DNA of 64,000 nucleotides from Methanoplanus sp. FWC-SCC4 (GCF_032878975.1 NZ_CP043875.1:670370-734369), one strand, 5' to 3'. Numbered from the stretch's first letter, positions 21,875 to 30,629 are shown. Notes: a model not told the origin generated them from the sequence alone. Program-made: numbers and translations.

Positions 21875-21884
21875 AAATTATATG
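21875..21884. promoter_or_regulatory. shared TATA element between rnhB and the TrkA-type gene
   Basis: AAATTATATG is centred near 21880, about equal distance from the rnhB GTG (21852, minus) and the TrkA ATG (21912, plus). Each start lies about 28-32 nt away, as expected for leaderless or near-leaderless archaeal genes. The element is nearly symmetrical and may serve both directions. Confidence 0.5.
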
Positions 21885-21911
21885 TATGGTCATGTAGGAT
21901 ACGTGAATGAC

Positions 21912-22577
21912 ATGTACATCATCATTATTGGTCTTGGTGGAATCGGAAGAAATGTGGTTGCTGTTGCTGCTGAACATGGGGACAGTATAGTTGTTATTGA
22001 CAAGGATGAAAACCGCTGCAATGAAATTCTTGAACATTATGACGTTATGGCTATTACAGGCAATTCAACTGACCGGTCAATTCTTGAGGATGCCGGAATA
22101 GACAGGGCAGATGCACTTATTACAACCACAAGTGATGATGCTGTTAATCTTATGACCTGCTGGCTTGCAAAGAGGTTTCAGGTCCGGAATCTTATTTCAA
22201 TTGTAAACCAAATTGAACACTCTGAACTGTTCAAGGAAGTTGGTGTCAGAATAAGTGAAAATCCTGATGAACTCGTTGCAAACAGGTTATATTACTGGTC
22301 AGAAAATCCTGATATGCAGCAGCTGGCAACAATTCCCGGAGGAATGATTTTTGAAATAAGTGTTGATGAGAATGCCCCCTTTGTAGATCATGAAATAAAG
22401 GAACTTGACGTAAAGGATTTTGTATTTATCGCAATTAAAAGGGAAAGTAAGGAAATAATCATACCAAGCGGTACTATCAGAATTCGTCCAAATGACAGGA
22501 TAATGGTCTTTACAAAGAAGGAAGCCGAAGAGGAGTGTCTGAAAATATTAAACAAGCAACTGAAAAATCCAAAGTGA
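21912..22577 (+). CDS. trkA: TrkA-type K+ uptake regulatory protein (RCK_N plus RCK_C)
   Basis: This 221-aa protein has an N-terminal Rossmann RCK domain with MYIIIIGLGGIGRNVV (GxGxxG) and the later DADALITTTSDDAVNL. The C-terminal RCK_C/TrkA-C domain (about residues 140-215) includes RIRPNDRIMVFTK. It probably gates a K+ transporter or channel in response to nucleotides. The frame is open from an ATG at 21882, but that codon lies in the TATA box. The ATG at 21912, shortly after the predicted transcription start, fits better. No Trk channel subunit is adjacent. Confidence 0.85.
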   Translation: MYIIIIGLGGIGRNVVAVAAEHGDSIVVIDKDENRCNEILEHYDVMAITGNSTDRSILEDAGIDRADALITTTSDDAVNLMTCWLAKRFQVRNLISIVNQIEHSELFKEVGVRISENPDELVANRLYYWSENPDMQQLATIPGGMIFEISVDENAPFVDHEIKELDVKDFVFIAIKRESKEIIIPSGTIRIRPNDRIMVFTKKEAEEECLKILNKQLKNPK

Positions 22578-22607
22578 TTTTAAAAATTTAAATTTTAAAA
22601 TATTTTT
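22577..22607 (+). terminator. AT-rich palindrome with T-run between convergent genes
   Basis: ATTTTAAAA (22577-22585) and TTTTAAAAT (22593-22601) form a perfect 9-bp inverted repeat around a 7-nt centre, followed by ATTTTT. It lies between the ends of the TrkA-type gene and the convergent geranylgeranyl reductase gene. It is probably a transcript end; stem stability is low because it is all A/T. Confidence 0.45.
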
Positions 22608-23806
22608 CATTCAAAATATTTTTTTAGAGATGTAAGTTCTTTTAGAAGTTTTGGGTTCAGTTTAACTATTTCCCTTATAAGAGTAAGTGTTGAAAACTCT
22701 TTCATTACAAGATTGCTTACTGAATTTAATATTGAATTAAGCTGTTTATCATTTAGTTTGACAAAAACTTCTTTAATCTGATAATTACGTTCAAGTGCTT
22801 TTCCCATTTTTGAGGAGCGCCAGGTTTTGTCATATTCCATCAGTTTGTCTTTACTGAAATCTCCTGACTTAATACACTTTGATGCAATCTGTCCTGCCAG
22901 ACGTCCGGTGTACATTGCATTATATATTCCGCCGCCTGTAATTGGATCGCTGACACGTGCCGCATCCCCGACAATAATTAATCCGTCTGCAACTGTGCAT
23001 TCCAGTGGTTCACATGCAGAAACTCCTCCGGCAATCAGTTCAATTGTTTTGCCTTCGGGGAAGTGCTCTTTTATATATTTATCAAGGTAGTCTTTTGCTC
23101 TGTGACCGTTTTTCGACTGTGTGCCTGAAATGCCGATACCGACATTGGCAGTTCTTTTACCTTTTGGGAATATCCACAAGTAGCCTTCAGGTGCTACTTC
23201 TCTGCCTACATAAAACACCGTTATCCCCTCTTCGATGTCAATGTCGGTCATGAGGTATTGTGCACAGGTTTCCAGTTCTCTTAAAGGAACGGTTGTATCA
23301 ATTCCACAGTATCTTGAAAATTTGGATTCAACACCATCTGCCGCTATCGTAATTGATGCACGAATTTCCCTTGTTTCTCCTGCATATTCTACGATTGCCC
23401 CCTTTATTGCTCCGTTTTCTACTATTGCATCAACTGCTCTTGCCTTAACGTAACATTCTGCGCCGGCTTCCACAGCCTGCCATATGAGATCACGATCAAA
23501 GAATTTACGATCAAGAACATATCCAACTTCGTTTCCGGCCATTTCCGGGCTTAGGTAGAAGCATGAATTGTCAGGTGAAATTAACTTTGCCCCTTCGATT
23601 TTTGTTGAAATCCACTTTGGATCAAGTTCATCAAAGAATTCAGAAATCAGATCTTCACCTATTCCCTCGGCACAGCGCACGGGCGCTCCGATTGCAGGGC
23701 GCTTTTCTATTATGCACACCGATAGGCCATTCTCTGAAGCTGCTTTAGCGGCAAGTGCTCCGCCTGGTCCTCCTCCGACAATAAGGACATCATATTCACT
23801 CTTCAT
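22607..23806 (-). CDS. geranylgeranyl reductase (FAD-dependent, archaeal lipid saturation)
   Basis: This flavoprotein saturates the isoprenoid chains of archaeal membrane lipids. The 399-aa sequence has the FAD-binding GxGxxG variant [14 protein letters not shown] at residues about 8-21. It also has CAEGIGEDL near residue 45, a [19 protein letters not shown] segment near residue 215, and [19 protein letters not shown] near residue 285. I chose the ATG at 23806, giving [12 protein letters not shown], over a longer frame from 23827. This start overlaps the stop of the upstream ferredoxin gene by 11 nt. A ferredoxin partner is known for this enzyme class in Methanosarcina. Confidence 0.92.
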   Translation of the reverse strand: MKSEYDVLIVGGGPGGALAAKAASENGLSVCIIEKRPAIGAPVRCAEGIGEDLISEFFDELDPKWISTKIEGAKLISPDNSCFYLSPEMAGNEVGYVLDRKFFDRDLIWQAVEAGAECYVKARAVDAIVENGAIKGAIVEYAGETREIRASITIAADGVESKFSRYCGIDTTVPLRELETCAQYLMTDIDIEEGITVFYVGREVAPEGYLWIFPKGKRTANVGIGISGTQSKNGHRAKDYLDKYIKEHFPEGKTIELIAGGVSACEPLECTVADGLIIVGDAARVSDPITGGGIYNAMYTGRLAGQIASKCIKSGDFSKDKLMEYDKTWRSSKMGKALERNYQIKEVFVKLNDKQLNSILNSVSNLVMKEFSTLTLIREIVKLNPKLLKELTSLKKYFE

Positions 23807-23975
23807 CAGATGCCTCCAGTGCACCAAGCGGACAGACTCTTACACAAATATTACACATTTTACAGGTCTCATTCTCCACTGAAAGGTAGGCATCAATAAG
23901 TTCCAGTGCTCCTTCGGGACAGACCGAAATGCAGGCACCACAATAGCAGCACACCTCTCTACGAACTTTGATCAT
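23796..23975 (-). CDS. small 2x[4Fe-4S] ferredoxin, likely electron donor to geranylgeranyl reductase
   Basis: Translating the minus strand from the ATG at 23975 gives a 59-residue ferredoxin. Its two cysteine clusters are [12 protein letters not shown] near residue 9 and [12 protein letters not shown] near residue 38. The end of the gene overlaps the geranylgeranyl reductase start by 11 nt, so the two are translationally coupled and the ferredoxin probably feeds it electrons. A TATA-like AATATATAAAG sits only about 10 nt before the ATG. A downstream GTG at 23954 is therefore a possible alternative start, though it would shorten the first cluster region. The cluster pattern makes the call firm. 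Confidence 0.9.
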   Translation of the reverse strand: MIKVRREVCCYCGACISVCPEGALELIDAYLSVENETCKMCNICVRVCPLGALEASDEE

Positions 23976-24115
23976 TCTTTATATATTCGGCAGATTTGGT
24001 CTTTAACCTTTACTAATTTTAATAGTTTTATGTCTTTGAATTTGAGTGAATAATATCCCTGATAATTCTGTAATATATTATTTAGAATGAAGTTCCTTTA
24101 TTTAAGGTAAGTAAT

Positions 24116-24643
24116 ATGGAGTTGAAGGGAGGCCCTACGCAGGACGAAGTAATGGCGATATCGCTTTTCAAACTGGGTTTGAAAAACGGTGATATATTGG
24201 CTGATGTTGGCTGCGGGACAGGAAAAGTCTCTATTGAGGCTGCAAAAATCTGTAGTAAGGTATTTGCAATTGATAAAAGGAAAGAGGCAATAGACTGTGC
24301 GTCCGGGGCAATAAAGGAATCCGGAGTAAAAAATGTTGATCTGATTTCAGGAGAGGCCTCAGAAATACTAAAAGAGATTGATTATCTGGACTGCGCATTT
24401 TTAGGTGGTTCTGCAAATGTGGAAAATAATCTTGAAATTCTCTCCGGTATTGTGAAAGGAAAAATTGTAATAAATGCAGTTCTTTTGGGAACGGTACAAA
24501 AAAGTGTTGAAAAGATGAAAAGTCTTGGAATATTTGAAGAAATAATACAGGTTCATGTTGCCAGGTCATATTCCCTTTGTGGAGACATAATGTTCAAACC
24601 GATAAATCCAGTCTATATTATTGTAGGGAGTGTGAACCGTTAA
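24116..24643 (+). CDS. cbiT: cobalt-precorrin-6B C15-methyltransferase/decarboxylase CbiT
   Basis: CbiT methylates C15 and decarboxylates the C12 acetate of the corrin precursor in the anaerobic cobalamin pathway. The 175-aa SAM-dependent methyltransferase has the nucleotide loop ADVGCGTGKVSIEAA near residue 26, then VFAIDKRKEAIDC. The N-terminal GGPTQDEVMAISL is a CbiT signature. It is the first gene of the cbiTLFGHCDE operon. A TATA box AATATATTATT lies near 24072-24082 and AAGG precedes the ATG. Its stop overlaps the cbiL start by one base. Confidence 0.93.
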   Translation: MELKGGPTQDEVMAISLFKLGLKNGDILADVGCGTGKVSIEAAKICSKVFAIDKRKEAIDCASGAIKESGVKNVDLISGEASEILKEIDYLDCAFLGGSANVENNLEILSGIVKGKIVINAVLLGTVQKSVEKMKSLGIFEEIIQVHVARSYSLCGDIMFKPINPVYIIVGSVNR

Positions 24644-25254
24644 TGCTGGTAGCAGTTGGAATCGGACCAGGAGATCCTGAACTTTTAACTTTAAAAGCAG
24701 TACGCCTGATTGAAGATGCGGATGCTGTTTTTGTACCTGGAAATGTTGCAAAGGATATAATCTCACCATTCCGGAAAGATCCGGTTGCATTGTCATTCCC
24801 TATGACTGACGATCAGGAATACATTAAAGAATGCATGGAAAAAAATGCTGAGATTATTGCACCTTTTGCACGGAGGGGTCTTGCTGTTTTTTGCATCCTT
24901 GGTGACCCAAATTTTTACGGAACTTTTGGAAGACTTTGTGAGATAATTGATAAAAAATATCCTGAAATTGAATATGAGACCGTGCCTGGTATCAGTTCAA
25001 TCACAGCCTTTGCTTCTGCGTCCGGAGTTTCTGTAAACGGAGGGATAACCATAACTGACGGCTCAGATGTGAATTCCAGAATTATGCTTAAGATAAGAAA
25101 TCCAAAAGAAACTGCTGAATCGCTTAAATCAGAAGGTTACAATGAATTTGTTCTTGCTGAAAAGATGTACATGAAGGATCAGAAAATATACAAAAATGAA
25201 GAGCTTCCTGAAAATAGTGCATATTTCAGTGTTATGTTTGCGAGGATAAAATGA
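24643..25254 (+). CDS. cbiL: cobalt-factor II C20-methyltransferase CbiL
   Basis: CbiL adds the C20 methyl group, the first ring methylation after (cobalt-)factor II. The 203-aa tetrapyrrole methylase begins MLVAVGIGPGDPELLTLKA, with LAVFCILGDPNFYGTFGRL near residue 85 and TVPGISSITAFA near residue 112. The frame is open 22 codons further upstream, but the ATG at 24643 overlaps the cbiT stop (TAATG) and gives the expected N-terminus. It is slightly short for the family (203 versus about 220-240 aa) but keeps all motifs. Confidence 0.9.
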   Translation: MLVAVGIGPGDPELLTLKAVRLIEDADAVFVPGNVAKDIISPFRKDPVALSFPMTDDQEYIKECMEKNAEIIAPFARRGLAVFCILGDPNFYGTFGRLCEIIDKKYPEIEYETVPGISSITAFASASGVSVNGGITITDGSDVNSRIMLKIRNPKETAESLKSEGYNEFVLAEKMYMKDQKIYKNEELPENSAYFSVMFARIK

Positions 25255-25970
25255 ACGGGAAAGTCTATATTGTCGGTGCAGGTTGTGGAGATCCTGAACT
25301 GATTACTGTAAAAGGAAAAAAAATACTTGACAAGGCAGATGTTTTGATATATGCAGGATCACTTGTCAATCCGGAATTGGTTGAGGATTGTCCTGCACCG
25401 GAGAAATTTGACAGCTGGGGCATGAAGCTTGAGGATATGACACAAAAAATGGTCGATTCCGCTAAATCCGGGTTATGCGTTGTAAGGCTGCATTCAGGCG
25501 ACCCTTCACTTTATGGTGCTATCATAGAACAGGCTGCTCTTCTTGAAAAAGCAGGCATTATAGTTGAAAGAGTGCCCGGAGTATCATCAATGTTCGGGGC
25601 AGCGGCAGCGCTTGAGACCCAGCTCACCCTGAGGGGAGTATCCGAGTCCGTAATAGTTACACGTCCTGCCGGAACAACACTTGAAAAAGATCAAATTGCT
25701 GAGATGTCACGTCTGGGTCAGACGATGGTCATTTTCCTTGGAACTGAGCATATGGAAGAGGTTTTTGAAAAAGTTGAATGCCCGCCCGAAACCCCTGCAG
25801 CTGTTGTTTATCGTGCTACATGGCCTGATGAAAAAGTAATCAAAGGAACTGTTTCAGACGTTGCAAAAAAAGCAAGAGAAGCAGGAATTGATAAAACTGC
25901 ATTAATTATTATTGGCAATGTGGTTGATGCGGTCAATTCGGATTTTGTAAATTCACACCTTTACGAATGA
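25251..25970 (+). CDS. cbiF: cobalt-precorrin-4 C11-methyltransferase CbiF
   Basis: CbiF methylates C11. The 239-aa protein shows the tetrapyrrole methylase fold with YIVGAGCGDPELITVKG at the N-terminus and VVRLHSGDPSLYGAI near residue 78. VERVPGVSSMFGAAAAL follows near residue 104, and the family-specific GMKLEDMTQKMVD segment is also present. ATG and the preceding stop overlap by 4 nt (ATGA) on both sides, so cbiL-cbiF-cbiG are translationally coupled. The motifs and position separate it clearly from CbiL and CbiH. Confidence 0.93.
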   Translation: MNGKVYIVGAGCGDPELITVKGKKILDKADVLIYAGSLVNPELVEDCPAPEKFDSWGMKLEDMTQKMVDSAKSGLCVVRLHSGDPSLYGAIIEQAALLEKAGIIVERVPGVSSMFGAAAALETQLTLRGVSESVIVTRPAGTTLEKDQIAEMSRLGQTMVIFLGTEHMEEVFEKVECPPETPAAVVYRATWPDEKVIKGTVSDVAKKAREAGIDKTALIIIGNVVDAVNSDFVNSHLYE

Positions 25971-26845
25971 CAGACACAGTCGTAATTTCACTTGAAAGGT
26001 TTGGGGAAAAAGCAGCAGAGATAGCAAAAGCCCTTGATTGCGATTTTGAACTCTATGATAATGGTGTATTTGAAAGATCTTTTGGAAAATACAAAAATAT
26101 TGTTGCCTTAATGTCTGCCGGTATTGCGGTAAGGGGAATTGCACCGTTTTTGAATGATAAATGGACTGACCCTTCTGTTGTTGTGGTTAGCCCCGGATTT
26201 GACTATGCTATTCCTGTTTTGGGCGGTCATCATGGTGGAAATAATATTGCAAAAAGACTTGAATGCCTTCTGGGATTTAATCCTGTAATAACCACAGCCA
26301 CCGAAACCCATGGCCTGCCTTCTGTTGAGGGAATAGCGGAAAAGAAAAATCTTGAGATTCTTAACAAAGATTCAACAAGAAAGGTCAATTCGGCAATTCT
26401 TGATAATGAAATTCCATTTTTTGAAATTACCGGGCCTGCAATGGTTGCAGTTACACCCCGGGTATCTGTTTTAATGGAAAAAGGAGAATATATTGTTGGT
26501 ATCGGGTGCAGGAAGGGAGTTTTAAAAGAAGAAATAACCGGTGCTGTTATGCTGGCTTTTTCTGAGGTCGGAATATGCGAAGATGACGTTTTTGTCTATT
26601 CGACTACAAGAATTAAGAGAAACGAACCGGGTCTTCTTGAAGCTATAAATGATCTGGATGGAAATCTTGTTTTTGTTGATGATGATTCAATTAACAGGGA
26701 AAAACCCGTTTCGGCTTCAAGAGCGTCGGATAAACTCGGGCTCTCCGGGGTTGCGGAATCTTCGGCACTTGCACTTTCCAGGAGAAAGGAGATAATTATG
26801 AAAAAACACGTATACGGGAGGGTTACTGTTGCCATCGTCAGATAA
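25967..26845 (+). CDS. cbiG: cobalt-precorrin-5A hydrolase CbiG
   Basis: CbiG opens the delta-lactone ring of cobalt-precorrin-5A, releasing acetaldehyde. The 292-aa protein has an N-terminal domain, a central VLGGHHGGNNIAKRL near residue 85 with ITTATETHGLPSVE, and a C-terminal VGIGCRKGVLKEEI near residue 180 followed by a SxSRASDKLGLSG-type motif. All are typical of CbiG. It overlaps cbiF by 4 nt and cbiH by 17 nt. It is not fused to CbiF or CbiH as in some bacteria. Confidence 0.93.
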   Translation: MTDTVVISLERFGEKAAEIAKALDCDFELYDNGVFERSFGKYKNIVALMSAGIAVRGIAPFLNDKWTDPSVVVVSPGFDYAIPVLGGHHGGNNIAKRLECLLGFNPVITTATETHGLPSVEGIAEKKNLEILNKDSTRKVNSAILDNEIPFFEITGPAMVAVTPRVSVLMEKGEYIVGIGCRKGVLKEEITGAVMLAFSEVGICEDDVFVYSTTRIKRNEPGLLEAINDLDGNLVFVDDDSINREKPVSASRASDKLGLSGVAESSALALSRRKEIIMKKHVYGRVTVAIVR

Positions 26846-27602
26846 GGGCAAACTCTACATTGTAGGGACAGGACCCGGAAATTTAAATCAGCTCACAAAA
26901 AGGGCTGTTGAAGCAGTACAGGAATCTGATTATGTCATTGGAAATGATTTCTACCTGAAACTAATTGGTGACTATCTTGAAGGAAAAGAAGTCATCTGGA
27001 GTTCAATGGGAAAGGAAGTGGAGCGTGCAAGAAAGTGCATTGAACTTGCAAAGGATCATGTTGTTTCGATGGTGAGCGGCGGAGATCCCGGAGTTTATGG
27101 CATGGCAGGCATTGTTCTTGAAGTTCTTGAGCATGACGGGGCAGATATTGATTTTGAGGTAATTCCCGGAGTTACTGCTGCCACAGCCGCAGCATCAAGG
27201 ATTGGCTCCCCCATTTCAGGAGATTATGTGACAATTTCCCTTTCTGACCTGTTAACTCCAATGGAGGTCATTGAAAAACGTCTGGGTCTTGCATTTCAGA
27301 TGGGTGTTCCTGTTGTTTTATACAATCCAAAAAGCAGGGGGAGACCTGATAATCTTGCAATAGCTCTGTCTATTGCACTTGGCTTTAAATCCGGGAAGAC
27401 TCCTGTCGGAATTGTAAAAAATGCGTTCAGGGAAGAGCAGGATATAAGATATTATACACTTGATGAGCTGTTTGAGGATGACAGTTTTGTAGATATGCAC
27501 TCCATTGTTATAATCGGCGGAGAAGAGTCACGTTTTATGGATATTGGAGATCGCAGGGGAATTATAACACCGAGGGGCTATGAAAGAAAATACGTATATT
27601 GA
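26829..27602 (+). CDS. cbiH: cobalt-precorrin-3 C17-methyltransferase CbiH
   Basis: CbiH methylates C17 with ring contraction to form the corrin. The 257-aa protein has KLYIVGTGPGNLNQLTKRA at the N-terminus. VVSMVSGGDPGVYGMAG follows near residue 80, then VIPGVTAATAAASRIGSP near residue 110. The start is a TTG at 26829. A GGGAGGG ribosome site 6 nt upstream, inside the end of cbiG, supports it and sets the overlap. The usual family length is about 240-250 aa. Identification is confident. Confidence 0.92.
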   Translation: MPSSDKGKLYIVGTGPGNLNQLTKRAVEAVQESDYVIGNDFYLKLIGDYLEGKEVIWSSMGKEVERARKCIELAKDHVVSMVSGGDPGVYGMAGIVLEVLEHDGADIDFEVIPGVTAATAAASRIGSPISGDYVTISLSDLLTPMEVIEKRLGLAFQMGVPVVLYNPKSRGRPDNLAIALSIALGFKSGKTPVGIVKNAFREEQDIRYYTLDELFEDDSFVDMHSIVIIGGEESRFMDIGDRRGIITPRGYERKYVY

Positions 27603-28236
27603 TCCCGGAGCGGACACAAAGGAAGGTTATAAAATATCTTCAACAAGCAGAGCAATCGCAAGACAGGTTATTGGGAATGAAACCCCCGAAGACAGAATCA
27701 GGCAGCGGTGTGCGATTTCTGTCGGAGACTTTGTGATGGCTGACTTAATGGAGTTTAAATTAAATCCTGTGGATGCAGGATTAAGTGCCCTTAAATCCGG
27801 TGCTCCGATTATTACTGATATTCACATGGTGCAGACAGGCATCCGTAAAAAAGAGCATAATAGTGAAGTTTTGTGTGCACTTGATTTTGGTGCTGATATT
27901 TCAAAAGAACTGGGAATAACCAGAAGCTCAGCAGGTTTTATTGCTTTAAAAGAAAATCTTGAAGGATCGATTGTTGTAATCGGGAATGCTCCGTCTGCTC
28001 TGATATCCCTTTGCAGGATGATTGATGAGGGCATAAAACCTGCACTTGTAATCGGCAGTGCCGTCGGATTTGTAAATGCAAAAGAGTCAAAGGAACTTTT
28101 GCGCGAAAAGGATGTTCCTTCAATTTCAAACAAGGGGACACGCGGAGGGACACCTCCCGCAGTTGCAGCATTAAATGAAATCATAACAATGTATATTGAA
28201 AATAAAAAACCTGCAACAGAAAGCGGAATGGTCTGA
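27580..28236 (+). CDS. cbiC: cobalt-precorrin-8 methylmutase CbiC
   Basis: CbiC moves the C11 methyl to C12, producing cobyrinate. The 218-aa protein has ISVGDFVMADLMEF near residue 47 and PIITDIHMVQTGIRKK near residue 78 (with the catalytic histidine). The terminal NKGTRGGTPPAVAALNE lies near residue 190 and is conserved in the family. The ATG overlaps the cbiH stop by 23 nt, the longest overlap in the operon. A gap of 40 nt then separates it from cbiD, the only real spacing inside this operon. Confidence 0.93.
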   Translation: MKENTYIDPGADTKEGYKISSTSRAIARQVIGNETPEDRIRQRCAISVGDFVMADLMEFKLNPVDAGLSALKSGAPIITDIHMVQTGIRKKEHNSEVLCALDFGADISKELGITRSSAGFIALKENLEGSIVVIGNAPSALISLCRMIDEGIKPALVIGSAVGFVNAKESKELLREKDVPSISNKGTRGGTPPAVAALNEIITMYIENKKPATESGMV

Positions 28237-28276
28237 AAGGCCGGACTGACTTTCATGATAAATTATCGGAATTAAG

Positions 28277-29281
28277 ATGAAAGATCCAGTAACCGGCTAT
28301 GATTACCCGCCTTCCTGGGTTAATGCCTGTAAAAATGAAGAATCACTTCAACTTGTATCTTTGGGCCTTGCAGTTTTAATGTCGGATGGTAATATCTTAA
28401 GAAGAGGATTTACTACCGGAACAACAGCTGCTGCTGCTTGTAAGTCTGCTGTTTTATCGTTGAAGGAACCGGTTTCATCGGTAAAAATAAAACTGCCCTG
28501 TGATCTCGCATTTGATGTAAAAGCAACGGGAATAGACGGTCTTGGGAGAGCGTGGAAATATTCCGGTGATTACAGGAATGATATAACATCAAACCTTTTA
28601 TTTGAAGCAAAAGCAGAAATCTCCAAAGCGGGAATTGAGATAATTGCCGGAGGGGGTATTGGCAGATTTGAACGTGATACTCCCAGATACAAAAAAGGAA
28701 ATCCTGCAATAAGCAAAACTTCGATGTCGTCAATTAAGAATGCAGTAAAGGAAGCGGCAGAAGAGATCGGAATTGAAGGTGTAAAGGTGTTTTTGACAGT
28801 CCCACTTGGTGAGTCAGTCGGGAAGAAAACCCTGAACCCGCAGGTTGGTGTATTAGGGGGCATATCAGTTCTTGGATCAACAGGTCTTGTTGAACCCTGG
28901 GATGATCATCTTACTGAATCTGCAATTGAAAGAATCAAAGGTTCACAAAGGGTCGTCCTTACAACTGGGAGAGTTGGTCTGCGTTATTCCCGAATCATGT
29001 TTCCTGAGCATGAAGTAATTCTTGTTGGAAAATATCTTGAAAAGGCAATCGATGTCGCCTCCGGGGAAATAATTGTTTGCGGCCTCCCTGCATTAATCCT
29101 GAAATTTATAAAACCTGATATTCTGGAAGGTAAGGGATTTAAAACAGTTGAGGAGATGAGCATGTCTTCTGAATGGCAGAATATAGTATATGATGTCCTT
29201 TTGGATTATAAAAAAGAAAAATCGTATGTGAGAGTAATCCTTGTAAACAGGGATGGAGATATTGTTGGTGATTCCAAATGA
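28277..29281 (+). CDS. cbiD: cobalt-precorrin-5B C1-methyltransferase CbiD
   Basis: CbiD methylates C1 and is unrelated to the other corrin methylases. The 334-aa protein has the family motif RRGFTTGTTAAAACKSA near residue 42. GIGRFERDTPRYKKGNPAI lies near residue 125, and STGLVEPWDDH near residue 200. About 40 residues precede the usual family N-terminus (VTGYDYPPSWVNACKNEES region). Such an extension also occurs in other methanogen CbiD proteins as far as I recall. The stop overlaps the cbiE start by 4 nt. Confidence 0.92.
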   Translation: MKDPVTGYDYPPSWVNACKNEESLQLVSLGLAVLMSDGNILRRGFTTGTTAAAACKSAVLSLKEPVSSVKIKLPCDLAFDVKATGIDGLGRAWKYSGDYRNDITSNLLFEAKAEISKAGIEIIAGGGIGRFERDTPRYKKGNPAISKTSMSSIKNAVKEAAEEIGIEGVKVFLTVPLGESVGKKTLNPQVGVLGGISVLGSTGLVEPWDDHLTESAIERIKGSQRVVLTTGRVGLRYSRIMFPEHEVILVGKYLEKAIDVASGEIIVCGLPALILKFIKPDILEGKGFKTVEEMSMSSEWQNIVYDVLLDYKKEKSYVRVILVNRDGDIVGDSK

Positions 29282-29859
29282 AAATTGTTGGTTGTGGTTG
29301 TGGCCCGGGAATGCTCACCGAAGCAGCAGTCGAGACTTTGAGATCTGCAACTCTTGTTTACGGTTCAGGACGTTCAATTGAACTTTGTAAAAAATATATT
29401 CCTGATAATTGTGAGGTTCATGAAATTTCAGATTATAAAAGTCTAAAAGAATTACCTGATTATGCGGTACTGCTTTCAACAGGAGACCCTATGCTTGCAG
29501 GACTTGGGTATCTGGATGGCGAGATCATTTCAGGGATTTCATCAATGCAGTATTCCTTTGCAAAACTAAGGGTGCCTCTTACAAGAAGTGTTGTTGTAAA
29601 TGCTCACGGGAAAGATCATAAAATTGCAGTTTCAAACACCGTGGATGAAATTTTGCGGGGAAAGGTTGTATTTTTGATCGCGGATCCTAATTTTGATACA
29701 AAATATTTATGTGGACAGATACTTCCTGAAAATAAGACCTGTACAATCTCAGTATGTGAGAATCTCGGATATGAAAATGAAAGAATAGTCACAGGGAGTG
29801 TTTCGTCCCCTCCTGATGTAAAAAGTGACCTGTTTGTAATAGTTGCCGGAGATTACTGA
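29278..29859 (+). CDS. cbiE: cobalt-precorrin-7 C5-methyltransferase CbiE
   Basis: CbiE methylates C5 of the corrin ring. In some organisms it is fused to CbiT, but here CbiT is separate and encoded at the operon head. The 193-aa protein starts KIVGCGCGPGMLTEAAVE, with YAVLLSTGDPMLAGLGYL near residue 61 and ISGISSMQYSFAKL near residue 84. It is the last corrin gene of the operon, 6 nt before a transporter gene that may be cotranscribed. The motifs and length agree with CbiE. Confidence 0.92.
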   Translation: MKIVGCGCGPGMLTEAAVETLRSATLVYGSGRSIELCKKYIPDNCEVHEISDYKSLKELPDYAVLLSTGDPMLAGLGYLDGEIISGISSMQYSFAKLRVPLTRSVVVNAHGKDHKIAVSNTVDEILRGKVVFLIADPNFDTKYLCGQILPENKTCTISVCENLGYENERIVTGSVSSPPDVKSDLFVIVAGDY

Positions 29860-29865
29860 TAAGTA

Positions 29866-30567
29866 ATGATTATTCCGGAAATATGGATATACTGGATTCT
29901 CAGTATGACAATTGTAACATATGCGTCTGCTTATGTTGTAAAGAATTATCGTGAAATTGGATATACGGCACTTGTTGGATTTTACATTTTATATCTTACA
30001 ATGTCACAGATTATTGCAACAAGGTTTGTTGAATTTGATCTGTTGGTTATAACATTTTATGCCCCTGCTGCTGTGCTGATATATCCTTTTCTTGCACAGG
30101 CGGTGGATATGATTAATGAGGTGTACGGAGAGTATAAGACACATATTGCAATCGGAATTGCATTTGTTGCAAATGTTCTTATGATAATTATCCTTGCAAT
30201 GTCTAACATGATGGAGGCTGCACCTTTCTTTGAATATGAATCCGCATGGGAGAGTCTCTTTAGTCTAAGTATCAGGATAATAATTGCATCGTGGCTTTCA
30301 TATCTGGTATGCCAGAATCTTGATGCTTATATTTTTTCAAGGCTCAAGGAAAAATTTCCCGAAAATATTGTAGTAAGAAGTGTATTTAGTGATGTTATCA
30401 GTTTGTCGCTTGACAGTATCATATTTGTAACCGTTGCATTTTATGGAATTGTACCCATAATGCCCCTGATTATCGGACAGATTGTGATGAAGAATCTGAT
30501 AGGTACACTGGATACTCCCTGGTTTGTCTGGTATAAAAAATATCTTTCAAAGCCTGAAATAAAATAA
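29866..30567 (+). CDS. queuosine-precursor/VUT-family transporter (YhhQ-like)
   Basis: This 233-aa membrane protein has about six hydrophobic segments, and its pattern fits the VUT/YhhQ family. Typical features are a DMINEVYGEYKTHIAI stretch near residue 81 and a C-terminal QIVMKNLIGTLDTPWFVWYK. Bacterial members import queuosine precursors; an archaeal role in preQ0 salvage for archaeosine is plausible inference. It follows cbiE by only 6 nt, so it may be cotranscribed with corrin genes, for which I know no functional reason. It converges on cbiO. Confidence 0.85.
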   Translation: MIIPEIWIYWILSMTIVTYASAYVVKNYREIGYTALVGFYILYLTMSQIIATRFVEFDLLVITFYAPAAVLIYPFLAQAVDMINEVYGEYKTHIAIGIAFVANVLMIIILAMSNMMEAAPFFEYESAWESLFSLSIRIIIASWLSYLVCQNLDAYIFSRLKEKFPENIVVRSVFSDVISLSLDSIIFVTVAFYGIVPIMPLIIGQIVMKNLIGTLDTPWFVWYKKYLSKPEIK

Positions 30568-30629
30568 ATAATTAATATCTTTTCTTAATTTTTTAGGAAT
30601 TTTTGAAATTTAAAAAAGAGAAAATATTC

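Noticed and set aside
24000..24115. Cobalamin riboswitch upstream of the cbi operon
   Set aside because: The 140-base gap between the ferredoxin gene and cbiT shows no B12-box-like conserved core, and cobalamin riboswitches are not typical of this archaeal group.
24577..24642. Longer N-terminus for CbiL from an ATG at 24577
   Set aside because: It lies within cbiT, and the ATG at 24643 overlaps the cbiT stop and gives the usual CbiL N-terminus.
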